A DNA stretch of 40,765 bases. It comes from a virus. Each line of letters starts with the position of its first letter. Position 1 is the first letter of the stretch. Made by a program: the position numbers and the translations under genes. Below the pieces are notes generated by a model. It worked only from the letters and a program-made list of their open reading frames with translations, searched no databases and was not told where the DNA came from. The stretch covers positions 1 to 40,765 of IMG/VR virus record IMGVR_UViG_3300049032_000046. The stretch is one strand, 5' to 3'. Positions 5,716 to 13,053 of this stretch are shown piece by piece.

Positions 5716-6737
5716 GCCTCGAAGACCTCTCCCTCGATGACCTGCGCCGCCTGAGCGAACGGCTGGCTTCCATCGTCAGCGCCGGCGCCCAACTGGAGAG
5801 TGCGGGCCTTGAGCCGCGCTTCGACCTGACGCCAGCGCACCCGATGCGGATCACGCTCGGGGCCGTCATGCCACCCGCCACGCGGCCCGACTTCCCGACG
5901 TGGCTCATGGCCCAACCGAAATCCACCGAGGCCGCGCCACCCTCCCTGGTGCCAGAGCCGGTGGACGCGCCCTTGGTCCGTGGGGAAGCGGCCGAGGGCG
6001 CACCTATTTCCGCCGAGCCGAGCAGATCGGCCGAGGTTGCTGCGTCCCCCGGGGCGGTGACGGTCGAGGCGCAGGCGGAAAGCGGCGGGAGGTCGGAGGC
6101 AGCACCGGCCCCCGCCGCACCTGTTCCCGGCTCTGCCAGCGCGCTGGCTGGGCAATGGCAAGCACCGATGTGGACTGCCGAGGAAGACGAACGGCTGATT
6201 GCTCTTGTCGTCGCCGGCGTCACAAAGGAAGGCTTGACCAAAGCCGCCGCGATCAGCGAGGCCGCCGTTGAGCTTGGGCGAACCAATGCCGCCGCCAAGT
6301 TCCGCTGCGACACGAAGCTGAAGGATCGCCTGAAGGCCGCGTTGGCTGAGGCTGCCCTGCTCCAAGCGCAGACCGAAACGCCCGCGATCCCCGAGGCCGC
6401 AAAGGTCGACCTCGGCCAAGGGGAGCCCGCCGTCGGGGGTAATTCTTCGGCGGCGGTTAAACCCAACGACCCGCTGATGGCTCACCTGTGCGGCATGACC
6501 GAGAAGGGCGGGTGGTCGCTCGCGCGCGATCTGGACCTGATGGAATTGTCCTGTGCTGGTTTGTCGGCCGCGGACATTGCCCGGGAAATCCAGATGCCGG
6601 ACGCGGCCGTCAAACCCCGCTTCGACGCGCTCACTGGCCTGCACGACGACGAGGTGACCGGCAAGAAGGCCCGGCGCTGGTCGCGCGAGGAAGTTCTGGG
6701 GGCGCTGCTGATCATGGCCGGAAGGGTGGCTGCGTGA
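5712..6737 (+). CDS. Putative DNA-binding protein with two SANT/GcrA-like helical units
   Basis: A 341-residue product. The start at 5712 overlaps the previous stop. A coiled N-terminal helix (SLDDLRRLSERLASIV) is followed by a long Pro/Ala/Glu-rich linker (about 65-150). A Myb/SANT-like unit beginning PMWTAEEDERLIALVVAGV lies at about residue 150, and a second helical unit at about 265 (GGWSLARDLDLMELSCAGLSAADIAREI) resembles the start of GcrA-type helix-turn-helix proteins. A role as regulator or in replication is inferred from its early position. Confidence 0.65.
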   Translation: MSLEDLSLDDLRRLSERLASIVSAGAQLESAGLEPRFDLTPAHPMRITLGAVMPPATRPDFPTWLMAQPKSTEAAPPSLVPEPVDAPLVRGEAAEGAPISAEPSRSAEVAASPGAVTVEAQAESGGRSEAAPAPAAPVPGSASALAGQWQAPMWTAEEDERLIALVVAGVTKEGLTKAAAISEAAVELGRTNAAAKFRCDTKLKDRLKAALAEAALLQAQTETPAIPEAAKVDLGQGEPAVGGNSSAAVKPNDPLMAHLCGMTEKGGWSLARDLDLMELSCAGLSAADIAREIQMPDAAVKPRFDALTGLHDDEVTGKKARRWSREEVLGALLIMAGRVAA

Positions 6738-6895
6738 TGGACGAGGCTCGAGAACGTCACCTGCTGAGCCAGGTCCCGACCCTTCGTTGCAAGGGCCAGA
6801 TCGAGGGCTTCCGGAAGATGCTTGCCGACCAAGGTGAGACGCCCACCGGCCCGCTGCAGGCGGCACTGCTCTCGCGGGAGAAGGCGCTGTCATGA
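6737..6895 (+). CDS. Small conserved protein, unknown
   Basis: A 52-residue product, ATG at 6737 overlapping the previous stop (TGATG). A GTG three bases upstream is an alternative start. It is basic and helical, with PTLRCKGQIEGFRKML in the middle. It overlaps the next gene by four bases, which supports its being translated. No known function. Confidence 0.55.
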   Translation: MDEARERHLLSQVPTLRCKGQIEGFRKMLADQGETPTGPLQAALLSREKALS

Positions 6896-7053
6896 CCCGC
6901 GACCCGCTCTTGGCCCTGTCGATCCGCCGCGAGGTCCTGCGGGCCGAAGCCGAGGAGCGGCGGGCTGCGCGAGACACGCAAGGCGCGGCCAAGGCGGAGG
7001 CCGAACTGCGCCGGGTGAACACAGAGATTCTGCGCGCCGGCCTTCGGCGCTGA
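6892..7053 (+). CDS. Small charged helical protein
   Basis: A 53-residue product, almost entirely an Arg/Glu/Ala-rich helix (RREVLRAEAEERRAARD). It starts by ATGA overlap with the preceding gene. Wobble positions are strongly G/C, as in its neighbours, so it is likely coding. Function unknown. Confidence 0.5.
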   Translation: MTRDPLLALSIRREVLRAEAEERRAARDTQGAAKAEAELRRVNTEILRAGLRR

Positions 7054-7076
7054 ACCAACCGAACAAGGAGGGCGCA

Positions 7077-7748
7077 ATGCCTGACGGACAGTTGACGGAC
7101 GCCCCGCGCGTTAATTTTGCATCGTACGATACACCTTCGCAGCAGACCTATCAGGGCCTGGACCGGGCTTTTGCTCACTTCAACCGCATCCTGTTCGAAA
7201 ACCGCCTGCCTGACGTCCACATGGTGGTTCACCGCAAGAGGAACGCGCGCGGCTACTTTCATCAGGAGCAGTTCAAGCACCGGGAGTCGGGCGAGCGGAT
7301 CGATGAAATCGCGCTGAACCCGGACAGCATGGGGCGCACCCTGCCGGAAGTGCTTTCGACCTTGGTGCACGAGATGGTGCACCTCTGGCAGCAGCACGAG
7401 GGCAAGCCGGGAAAGGGTGGCCACAACAAGGAGTGGGCGGCGAAGATGGATTCCATCGGCCTGACGCCCACCAGCACCGGCGCCCCTGGCGGAAAGCGCA
7501 CGGGCAGGAACATGACACACATGATCGATGCGGGCGGGCCTTTTGACGTGGCCTGCTCAGAGCTTCTGGTGGCCGGCTTCGATCTGCCCTGGTTCACTGA
7601 AGCACCGCCGCCCAAGCCAAAGAAGAAGGACCTGTCGAAGGTCAAGCACACCTGCCCGGACTGTGATGCGAACGCATGGGGCAAAATTGGGATCAACCTG
7701 GTCTGTGGCTCTTGTAACGCAACGATGTTCGCAGACGAGGCGGCCTGA
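7077..7748 (+). CDS. SprT-like zinc metalloprotease
   Basis: A 223-residue product. AAGGAGG precedes the ATG at 7077. The SprT-like domain covers about residues 25-130, with zinc ligands in HEMVH (98-102) and a third histidine in GGHNKEW (H116). A C-terminal zinc ribbon (CPDC near 193 and CGSC near 211) is typical of SprT proteins. The eukaryotic relative Spartan cleaves proteins crosslinked to DNA. In this replication/repair cluster, beside a nuclease and a methyltransferase-like protein, it may clear proteins from phage DNA or act on host DNA-bound proteins; that is inference. Confidence 0.88.
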   Translation: MPDGQLTDAPRVNFASYDTPSQQTYQGLDRAFAHFNRILFENRLPDVHMVVHRKRNARGYFHQEQFKHRESGERIDEIALNPDSMGRTLPEVLSTLVHEMVHLWQQHEGKPGKGGHNKEWAAKMDSIGLTPTSTGAPGGKRTGRNMTHMIDAGGPFDVACSELLVAGFDLPWFTEAPPPKPKKKDLSKVKHTCPDCDANAWGKIGINLVCGSCNATMFADEAA

Positions 7749-7750
7749 CC

Positions 7751-8176
7751 ATGCGCGACAAGCCCATCAACAGCCGCGCAAAGGGCGCAGCGTTCGAGCG
7801 TGAGGTCGCCGCTCAACTGGAGGCGCTGACCGGGATACGGTTTCAGCGCAATCTGGAGCAGGTGCGCGCGGTCGATCATTGCGACCTGCTCCCGGACGAC
7901 CCTGCCTGGCCCTTCAGCTTGGAGCTCAAGCGGTACGCTGACGGCACGACCTGCCGCCCGGCGTGGCGCGACCAGGCGGAGCGCGCCGCGGCGAAGAACG
8001 GGAAGATCCCGGCGGTGGTGTTCCGCTTCGACCGGCAGGACGTGCGGGTGTCGGTTCCCCTCGCTGCAGTCGGCAAGGCGCTCGGCGCGAAGTGGCGCGA
8101 GGACGGCTGGGCCGAGATCGACCTGGCCGGGCTGGCGTACATGGCCGCCGAGATCATGGCGGGGGAAGAGGCATGA
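7751..8176 (+). CDS. PD-(D/E)xK nuclease, Holliday-junction-resolvase-like
   Basis: A 141-residue product starting two bases after the SprT stop. The N-terminal pattern NSRAKGAAFEREVAAQL gives E16; D45 lies in DHCDLLPDD and E58-x-K60 in SLELKRY. This is the catalytic layout of small archaeal-type Hjc resolvases and related phage nucleases. The later motif WRDQAERAA followed by PAVVFRFDRQ is typical of phage members. It probably resolves branched replication or recombination intermediates before packaging. Confidence 0.75.
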   Translation: MRDKPINSRAKGAAFEREVAAQLEALTGIRFQRNLEQVRAVDHCDLLPDDPAWPFSLELKRYADGTTCRPAWRDQAERAAAKNGKIPAVVFRFDRQDVRVSVPLAAVGKALGAKWREDGWAEIDLAGLAYMAAEIMAGEEA

Positions 8177-8505
8177 CCCGCGCCATTCTCCCGAACGCCC
8201 GCCCGAACATCACCCGCGCCGTCGAGTGGGACGGCCATGAGTTCACCGTTACTATCGGATTCGACCCGGCCACCGTGCGCCCGGCCGAGGTCTTCGCCGA
8301 TACCAGAAAGGGCGGCCAGATGCAGGCCACGCTGGCGGACGCCTGCGTCGTGATCAGCATCGCCCTGCAGCACGGCATTGCGACCGCAGACCTTGCCAAG
8401 TCCCTCGGCCGCACTCCCGTGCTTTGGGGCGAAGAGGGCCAGACGCAGCCCGCCAGCCCGTTGGGCGCCATCGTCGAGGCTATCCTCGCGGAGGTGCGGG
8501 GATGA
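8173..8505 (+). CDS. TSCPD-domain-like small protein
   Basis: A 110-residue product with ATGA overlap at both ends. EVFADTRKGGQMQATLADAC followed by VVISIALQHG and DLAKSLGRTP matches the TSCPD module at the C-terminus of B12-dependent ribonucleotide reductases (EvF...kGG...A...iSlaLq.G...L). The paired cysteines that name the domain are absent. No reductase catalytic subunit is encoded in this window, so it stands alone; it could modulate a host reductase or be a repurposed fold. Confidence 0.6.
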   Translation: MTRAILPNARPNITRAVEWDGHEFTVTIGFDPATVRPAEVFADTRKGGQMQATLADACVVISIALQHGIATADLAKSLGRTPVLWGEEGQTQPASPLGAIVEAILAEVRG

Positions 8506-9155
8506 GTCTGCGCGTCCTGATTGCCTGCGAAACCTCTGGCGTGATGCGTCGCGCGTTTGCCTCGAGGGGCCACGACACTTGGTCGTGCGACCTTCTCCCG
8601 GCCGAGGATGGGAGCAACCGCCACATTCGCGGCGACGTCCGCGATTACCTTGGCGACGGATGGGACTTGCTGGTTGTGGCACATCCACCCTGCACCCGGC
8701 TCTGCAACTCGGGCGTCCGCTGGCTGCATGTCCCGCCGCCCGGCAAGACAATGGCGCAGATGTGGGCCGAGCTGGAGGACGGCGTGGCCCTATTCTCCGC
8801 ATGCTGGCTGGCGCCGGTGCCACGTGTCGCGGTCGAAAACCCGGTGATGCACCGCCACGCCCGCGAGCGCATGCCGGCCGACCTGCCGAAGCCCCAGATC
8901 GTCCAGCCGTGGTGGTTTGGCGATCCGGCCTTCAAGGCGACAGGGTTCTATCTGCGCGGGTTGCCGCCCCTTACCCCGACGTTACGACTGACGCCGCCGA
9001 AGTCCGGGACGGACGACCACAAGGCATGGTCCGCAGTCCACCGCGCCCCACCGGGCCCGGATCGGTGGAAGTTCCGCAGTCGCACGTTTCAAGGCATCGC
9101 CGATGCTGCCGCCAAACAGTGGGGCAGCGCAGCGCAGGAGGCCATCGCAGCATGA
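8502..9155 (+). CDS. Dcm-like C5-cytosine methyltransferase-fold protein
   Basis: A 217-residue product, ATG at 8502 overlapping the TGA. The start VLIACETSGVMRRAF resembles motif I (SAM-binding FxGxG region). D30 lies in the region where the acidic residue after strand 2 is expected. PPCT (62-65) matches the catalytic-cysteine motif IV, and ENP (112-114) stands where C5 enzymes have ENV. It is shorter than typical Dcm enzymes and the target-recognition region is small, as in related phage proteins. Methylation of phage DNA against restriction is the likely role; activity is unproven. Confidence 0.7.
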   Translation: MSLRVLIACETSGVMRRAFASRGHDTWSCDLLPAEDGSNRHIRGDVRDYLGDGWDLLVVAHPPCTRLCNSGVRWLHVPPPGKTMAQMWAELEDGVALFSACWLAPVPRVAVENPVMHRHARERMPADLPKPQIVQPWWFGDPAFKATGFYLRGLPPLTPTLRLTPPKSGTDDHKAWSAVHRAPPGPDRWKFRSRTFQGIADAAAKQWGSAAQEAIAA

Positions 9156-9796
9156 CCCAATCGCATTCGGGCACTGAAGCCCCGATCCGCGCCGGCGGGA
9201 CCGGCAGCCCCACGGCCAAAGCCTTGGCCTGTCATCGCAAGGACCACCCTGCAGCGGAAAAGCTGCCTGTTCGCAAGGCCCCGGCTGGGAGTTGTCCCCC
9301 GGCTGGGGCGGCGAAGGGACGGTTCGGCGCGGTGAAGGGGCAGAAGCCGCCGCGCGGCCGCCAGGTCACGGTCGCGGAGTTCCGGCGCATGTGGTTTGAC
9401 GCAGAGCTGACCCTGGACGACATCGGACGCGAACTCGGCATATGCAGCCGCTCGGTCTGGCAGCGCGCCAAGCATCGGGGGATGCCGCCGCGGCCTTCCA
9501 TCATCAAGCCTGGCCCCGCGCCGACTCTCGATGCAGAGGCCGAGGCCATGTGGCGGGCATGCGTACGGGTGGAGGACATCGCGGCGGCCTACGGCACGAG
9601 CGTCTCGACGGTCCACATGCACGTCCACCGCCGAGGAGTGAAGCGCGACCGCACCGTCAGCCGGTGGCATCCGGGCATCAGCATCGACGACTACCGGCAG
9701 ATCAAGCTGGGCGAGGCTATGGCCGCAAGCGCTCGGGAGACCGAGGCCGCGATCGACCTCGCGGAGATGCGCGACGGGTTCAGGAGGGCAGCGTGA
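9152..9796 (+). CDS. DNA-binding protein with two helix-turn-helix units
   Basis: A 214-residue product, start overlapping the previous stop. The basic, disordered N-terminus of about 65 residues is followed by a first HTH (LTLDDIGRELGICSRSVWQR, about 85-110) and a second (VRVEDIAAAYGTSVSTVHMH, about 135-160). A basic region and a helical tail follow. GcrA-like or resolvase-like HTHs of this kind occur in phage regulators. It directly precedes the DnaA-like gene and could regulate early or late transcription. Confidence 0.65.
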   Translation: MTQSHSGTEAPIRAGGTGSPTAKALACHRKDHPAAEKLPVRKAPAGSCPPAGAAKGRFGAVKGQKPPRGRQVTVAEFRRMWFDAELTLDDIGRELGICSRSVWQRAKHRGMPPRPSIIKPGPAPTLDAEAEAMWRACVRVEDIAAAYGTSVSTVHMHVHRRGVKRDRTVSRWHPGISIDDYRQIKLGEAMAASARETEAAIDLAEMRDGFRRAA

Positions 9797-10065
9797 TGGA
9801 CGGATCAATTGCACAACCACGCCGGCGCATGGCCGACATAGCCCAGCAGGTCGCCCTAGACCGCGGGCTGAAACTCGACGACCTGCGGAATGCCAGCCGC
9901 GTCCGACCCATATGCCATGCCCGCCACGAGGCCATGCTGCAGATGGTCGAGGCCGGGTTCACCGTGAGCCAGATTGGCCGGTTTCTGCGGCGGGATCACA
10001 CCTCGGTCCTGCATGGCGCGCAGGTGGCCCGGGCTCGACGGCAGGAAGGCTTGGCTCTCAAGTGA
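9796..10065 (+). CDS. DnaA domain IV-like protein
   Basis: An 89-residue product; ATG overlaps the previous stop (TGATG). The segment VRPICHARHEAMLQMVEAG, IGRFLRRDHTSVLHG (about 37-74) matches the DNA-binding domain IV of DnaA, including the DHTSV signature (67-71) that contacts the DnaA box. ATPase domain III is absent. It sits immediately upstream of the replication initiator, so it may recruit or mimic DnaA at a phage origin. Confidence 0.8.
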   Translation: MDGSIAQPRRRMADIAQQVALDRGLKLDDLRNASRVRPICHARHEAMLQMVEAGFTVSQIGRFLRRDHTSVLHGAQVARARRQEGLALK

Positions 10066-10901
10066 ACGGACTTCCCTACTACAAGGCATACCCACGCGAC
10101 TTCCTCGACGGCACGGCCGGAATGGACTTCGAGGTCAAGGGCGCATACCGGATTCTGCTCGATCTGATCTACCTTCACGGCGGCCGCCTGGTCGACGAGC
10201 CGCGCTTCATCGCGGGCCATCTGGGATGCAGCGTCAAGAAGTGGAACGCCCTCCGGCAAGCCGTGCTGTCGACGGGCAAGATCGTCGTTTCCGGCGGCTA
10301 TCTCGGAAATCTTAGGGCCGATAAAGAGCTGGATAGCCTGAAATCATTTCAGACAAAGCAGCGCGAAAATGGCCTGCAACCCAAGAAAAACAAACACATA
10401 GCGGAAGCCACGGCTGAGCCAAAGGCTAACCATACAGAATCAGATACAGATACATATGGTGGTGGTGGTAGTGCGCGCGAGGCGCTTTCGACCGACCGCG
10501 AGGCGATCCTCACGGCAATCGGTGTCGATCCGGTTTCCGGCATCACAGGCCCAGCCGCCCGCATGATCGGAACGCAGGCCGACATGGCCGAGGTCGCAAG
10601 GTGGCTGGAACTGCCCGGCCTGACCATGCCGCTGATCCTCGGCGAGATACGCCAGGTGATGGCCAACAAGCGCGACGGGCCGCCATCGTCCTTCCGGTTC
10701 TTCACCAAGGCCATGCAGCGCCTCAGCGCCGAACTCTCCCGCCCCGCCCTCGACCCGATCCACCCGACCACCGGAGCCCGAAATGACCGCCAACGCTTTG
10801 ACCAAACCATACACGCCATCGCGGATGGTCTCTCCGCGGGAACAGTCGACCTTGGACTTGAAGACAGAGACCCGTTCCGCCGCAACGGCACCGACGATTG
10901 A
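10062..10901 (+). CDS. DUF1376 replication initiator-like protein
   Basis: A 279-residue product with a GTG start at 10062 overlapping the upstream stop (GTGA). The N-terminal DUF1376 domain (about 1-95) shows YYKAYPRDFLDGTAGMDFEV, GAYRILLDLIYL and YLGNLRAD; this family is common in phage and prophage replication regions. A low-complexity, AT-richer middle (about 95-140, KKNKHIAEATAEPKANHTES) links to a helical C-terminal domain. It is likely the lambda O equivalent. Its last 119 bases overlap the HNH gene starting at 10783, in another frame. Confidence 0.78.
   Translation: MNGLPYYKAYPRDFLDGTAGMDFEVKGAYRILLDLIYLHGGRLVDEPRFIAGHLGCSVKKWNALRQAVLSTGKIVVSGGYLGNLRADKELDSLKSFQTKQRENGLQPKKNKHIAEATAEPKANHTESDTDTYGGGGSAREALSTDREAILTAIGVDPVSGITGPAARMIGTQADMAEVARWLELPGLTMPLILGEIRQVMANKRDGPPSSFRFFTKAMQRLSAELSRPALDPIHPTTGARNDRQRFDQTIHAIADGLSAGTVDLGLEDRDPFRRNGTDD
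10340..10480. other. Candidate replication origin inside the initiator gene
   Basis: This stretch is markedly richer in A/T and poorer in wobble G/C than its surroundings. It holds short tandem words (CAGATACAGATACATATG at 10441-10458, then GGTGGTGGTGG) within the linker-coding part of the initiator gene. Lambda-type phages place the origin inside their initiator gene. There are no clear long iterons, so the call is weak. Confidence 0.3.
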
Positions 10902-11421
10902 GGGGCTTGCTGCGCTGATCCGCTGCGACGCTGACGCGGGTTTGTTGTTCTGGCGCGAAAGGCCGCGCGAGATGTTCCCGACCGGACGGGCGCACAGCAT
11001 CTGGAATGCACGCTATGCCGGGAAGCAGGCTTTCACCGCAAAGGACCGGGACGGGTACTTTCAGGGTAGCTTCTTGGGACAAAGACTGCGCACGCATCGG
11101 GTTGTCTGGGCGCTGACGCACGGAGAATGGCCGGACGTCGTAGACCATATCGACGGGGACCGAGCGAACAACCGGATCAGCAATCTGCGCAACGTCTCGA
11201 AGGCGGAGAACGCCCGCAACATGGGCATGCGAGACGGCAGCACTAGCGGGCGCATCGGCGTTTGCTGGATTGCATCGCGGCAAAGGTGGCAGGCCTCAGT
11301 CATGAGGGACGGAAGGGTCGTTAACTTGGGCCGGTTCCGGGAACTTCAGGATGCTGTCGCGGCGCGCCAGCAAGCCGAACGCGATATCGGATTCCATCCA
11401 AACCACGGGAGAGCCAAATGA
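10783..11421 (+). CDS. HNH endonuclease with AP2-like DNA-binding domain
   Basis: A 212-residue product. The HNH_3-type core is HRVVWALTHGEWPDVVDHID then GDRANNRISNLR (about 105-136), with His105, the DHIDGD histidine and Asn130/Asn134. An AP2-like beta domain follows (IGVCWIASRQRWQASVMRDG, about 157-176). This is the layout of free-standing homing-type endonucleases in phages. It overlaps the initiator gene by 119 bases and couples to the next gene by ATGA, which suggests an intrusion that captured the 3' end of the initiator gene. The ATG at 10825 is an alternative start. Confidence 0.82.
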   Translation: MTANALTKPYTPSRMVSPREQSTLDLKTETRSAATAPTIEGLAALIRCDADAGLLFWRERPREMFPTGRAHSIWNARYAGKQAFTAKDRDGYFQGSFLGQRLRTHRVVWALTHGEWPDVVDHIDGDRANNRISNLRNVSKAENARNMGMRDGSTSGRIGVCWIASRQRWQASVMRDGRVVNLGRFRELQDAVAARQQAERDIGFHPNHGRAK

Positions 11422-11960
11422 GCGCTGTCGCGTTTCCCATCGCTTCGATCGCGTCAATCAAGCAGGCGCCGGCAGTCGAACTTCGTCGCGCGATCCGTTC
11501 GCCCAACGACCGGGGCGCGACGCTCAAGCGGGTTAACACCGTCCTGGCCCTGTACTTCGACCCGGACAACGACCCGGCGGTCAAGGCGGCCGTCAGGCAG
11601 GAGTTCGTCATGGCCCTCTCGGCCTACCCCACCTGGGCTATCCAGCGGGCCTTCGACGCGTGGGTCAAGACCGGCCAGCGCCGGCCGACGCCGGGCGAAA
11701 TCGTCATCCTCGTTGGGCGCGAGTTGAAGCCGATCGCCGACGAACTGGCCCGCCGCGAGCGGGAGGAGGCAGAGCGGCGGGAGGCCGAGGCAACGCCGTC
11801 CGACGAGGAACTGGCCCGCCGGCGCGAGCATGCCAAGGCGATCATGCAGAACGTCGGCTACGCGAAGGCTGACCGCGGCACCGGCCCCGCCCGGCCCGAC
11901 GTCACCCCGGAGGACTTGGCCGAGATGCGCGCCCACCTCCAGGCGAAAGGGCTGGCATGA
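11418..11960 (+). CDS. Conserved phage protein, helicase-loader candidate
   Basis: A 180-residue product, ATGA overlap with the HNH gene. The central part (LALYFDPDNDPAVKAAVRQE, then YPTWAIQRAFDAWVKTGQRR, PTPGEIVILV) is a helical domain I associate with phage proteins encoded next to replication initiators. The C-terminal half is a charged coiled coil (RREREEAERREAEA). By order after the initiator it may be the lambda P-like helicase loader, but there is no Walker motif to support an ATPase loader. Confidence 0.6.
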   Translation: MSAVAFPIASIASIKQAPAVELRRAIRSPNDRGATLKRVNTVLALYFDPDNDPAVKAAVRQEFVMALSAYPTWAIQRAFDAWVKTGQRRPTPGEIVILVGRELKPIADELARREREEAERREAEATPSDEELARRREHAKAIMQNVGYAKADRGTGPARPDVTPEDLAEMRAHLQAKGLA

Positions 11961-12556
11961 GCAGGCCCCGCAAGTTCGGCAAGCGCGACAAGTCCGGCCG
12001 CCTCAAGCGCGACCAGCGCCGGGACTTCACCCTCGAGAAGGAGGTCGAGATGCAGGCCAACACACTCACCGCCCGGTGCAACGCAATGGGGCTGACGGCG
12101 ACCTACGCCAACCTGGTCGCGATGCGGACCCAGATCAGCGGGTGCGAAGCGGGCCGTGCGATCATGCGCCACACCGTCTCGACCGAAGAGCGCACCAGCC
12201 TCTTCGCCGCGGTCCAGCACATGCGGATTGTCACCGCCCGCTATGACCAGGCGATCGGGGCGCCCAACCGTCATGCGGCCTCTCTGCGCATCCTGCTTCC
12301 GGTCGACGAACTCCACGCCGACGCCAGCAGCCCGGCGATGGACGACCGAACCCCGGAGGCCCGCGACCGCGCCGCTGTTTCGGCCTACATGCGGCTGGAG
12401 GGCTGGCTGATGCACACCGACGGGCGAGCCGTCAGCGAGGCGAAGCGGGTGTGCCTGGACGATCAGCGCGTCAAGGATCAGGAGGGGCTGATGCTTGCGC
12501 TGGCCTGCGTTGCGGATGGCCTTGCAGGACGCAAGATTTCGTTCAGGGGGCGGTGA
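11957..12556 (+). CDS. Conserved hypothetical, last gene of rightward early block
   Basis: A 199-residue product with ATGA overlap. The very basic N-terminus (RPRKFGKRDKSGRLKRDQRR) is followed by an all-helical domain, with no membrane segment. The middle contains TVSTEERTSLFAAVQHMRIV and a DDRTPEARDR loop. Its position just before the late genes would suit an antiterminator or late activator, but no family evidence supports this. A G-rich sequence follows its stop. Confidence 0.55.
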   Translation: MSRPRKFGKRDKSGRLKRDQRRDFTLEKEVEMQANTLTARCNAMGLTATYANLVAMRTQISGCEAGRAIMRHTVSTEERTSLFAAVQHMRIVTARYDQAIGAPNRHAASLRILLPVDELHADASSPAMDDRTPEARDRAAVSAYMRLEGWLMHTDGRAVSEAKRVCLDDQRVKDQEGLMLALACVADGLAGRKISFRGR

Positions 12557-12569
12557 CATGCGCGACAGC

Positions 12570-12599
12570 TTGACAGACGTTCGGCGAAAAGGCAGATTA
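12570..12599 (+). promoter_or_regulatory. Candidate late promoter
   Basis: A perfect -35 box TTGACA (12570-12575) lies 14 bp after the early block stop; CAGATT is 17 bp further as a weak -10. The 130-bp stretch from 12557 to 12687 is the only sizeable gap between early and structural genes, so a late promoter is expected here. A short open frame (12558-12701) covers it, but its wobble bases are A/T-rich, unlike all neighbours. Confidence 0.4.
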
Positions 12600-12615
12600 C
12601 CACCATCAGAAGTTG

Positions 12616-12647
12616 CGCCCGGAGGAGAAATCCTGCCGGGCGTTTCC
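12616..12647 (+). terminator. Terminator-like hairpin before the terminase genes
   Basis: CGCCCGG (12616-12622) pairs with CCGGGCG (12636-12642). Inside, AGGA and TCCT extend the stem to a GAAA tetraloop with one bulged G, and TTTCC follows. It would stop early transcripts, or transcripts from the TTGACA site upstream, before the structural genes unless antitermination occurs, much as at lambda tR'. Confidence 0.5.
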
Positions 12648-12687
12648 ATTTCCGAGGAGGCCGGTGCAGTTTTCCGGATGCAGGAAA

Positions 12688-13053
12688 ATGCCAAAGGGTA
12701 ATCCCAATCCATCGCCCGAGACCAGGTTTAAGCCTGGCGACAGCGGGAACCCGGTCGGGAAGTCATCCGAGCAGCGCCGCCTGGAGATCGCGAACGCCGA
12801 GCGCGCGACCCGGATCCGGGCGCGGATGCTGGAGGCGCTTGAAGCGGAACTGGACAGGCTGGACCGCGAGGACGAGGGCGAGGCTAAGACGGCGGCGACA
12901 GCTGCGATCAAGGCGGACATTCTGAAACTTCTCAAGGACACCGAGGATCGCGGCCTGGGGACGCCGTTGCAGTCGGTCAAGCACACCGGCGACGGAGAAG
13001 CGCCTGTCCACCTTGTCCAGCATGTCGTCATCGATCCGCCCAAGCGCGAATGA
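12688..13053 (+). CDS. Terminase small subunit-like (DUF5681) protein
   Basis: A 121-residue product started at the ATG at 12688 (AGGA upstream). The N-terminal motif KGNPNPSPETRFKPGDSGNP is the DUF5681 signature, found in proteins encoded just before phage terminases. The middle is a charged helix (RIRARMLEALEAELDRLDRE), and the C-terminus (VHLVQHVVIDPPKRE) resembles tails of small terminase subunits. The small subunit recognises phage DNA and hands it to the large subunit encoded next, with a four-base overlap. Confidence 0.75.
   Translation: MPKGNPNPSPETRFKPGDSGNPVGKSSEQRRLEIANAERATRIRARMLEALEAELDRLDREDEGEAKTAATAAIKADILKLLKDTEDRGLGTPLQSVKHTGDGEAPVHLVQHVVIDPPKRE

Noticed and set aside
5478-7520. 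680-codon leftward open frame
   Set aside because: Antisense to coupled rightward genes with clear domains (SANT-like units, SprT); long antisense frames are expected in high-G+C DNA, and its composition is arginine/proline-rich without any recognisable motif.
12558-12701. 47-codon rightward open frame before the terminase
   Set aside because: A/T-rich wobble positions unlike all neighbours, and it covers a TTGACA box and a terminator-like hairpin; more likely a leader region. It is not excluded.
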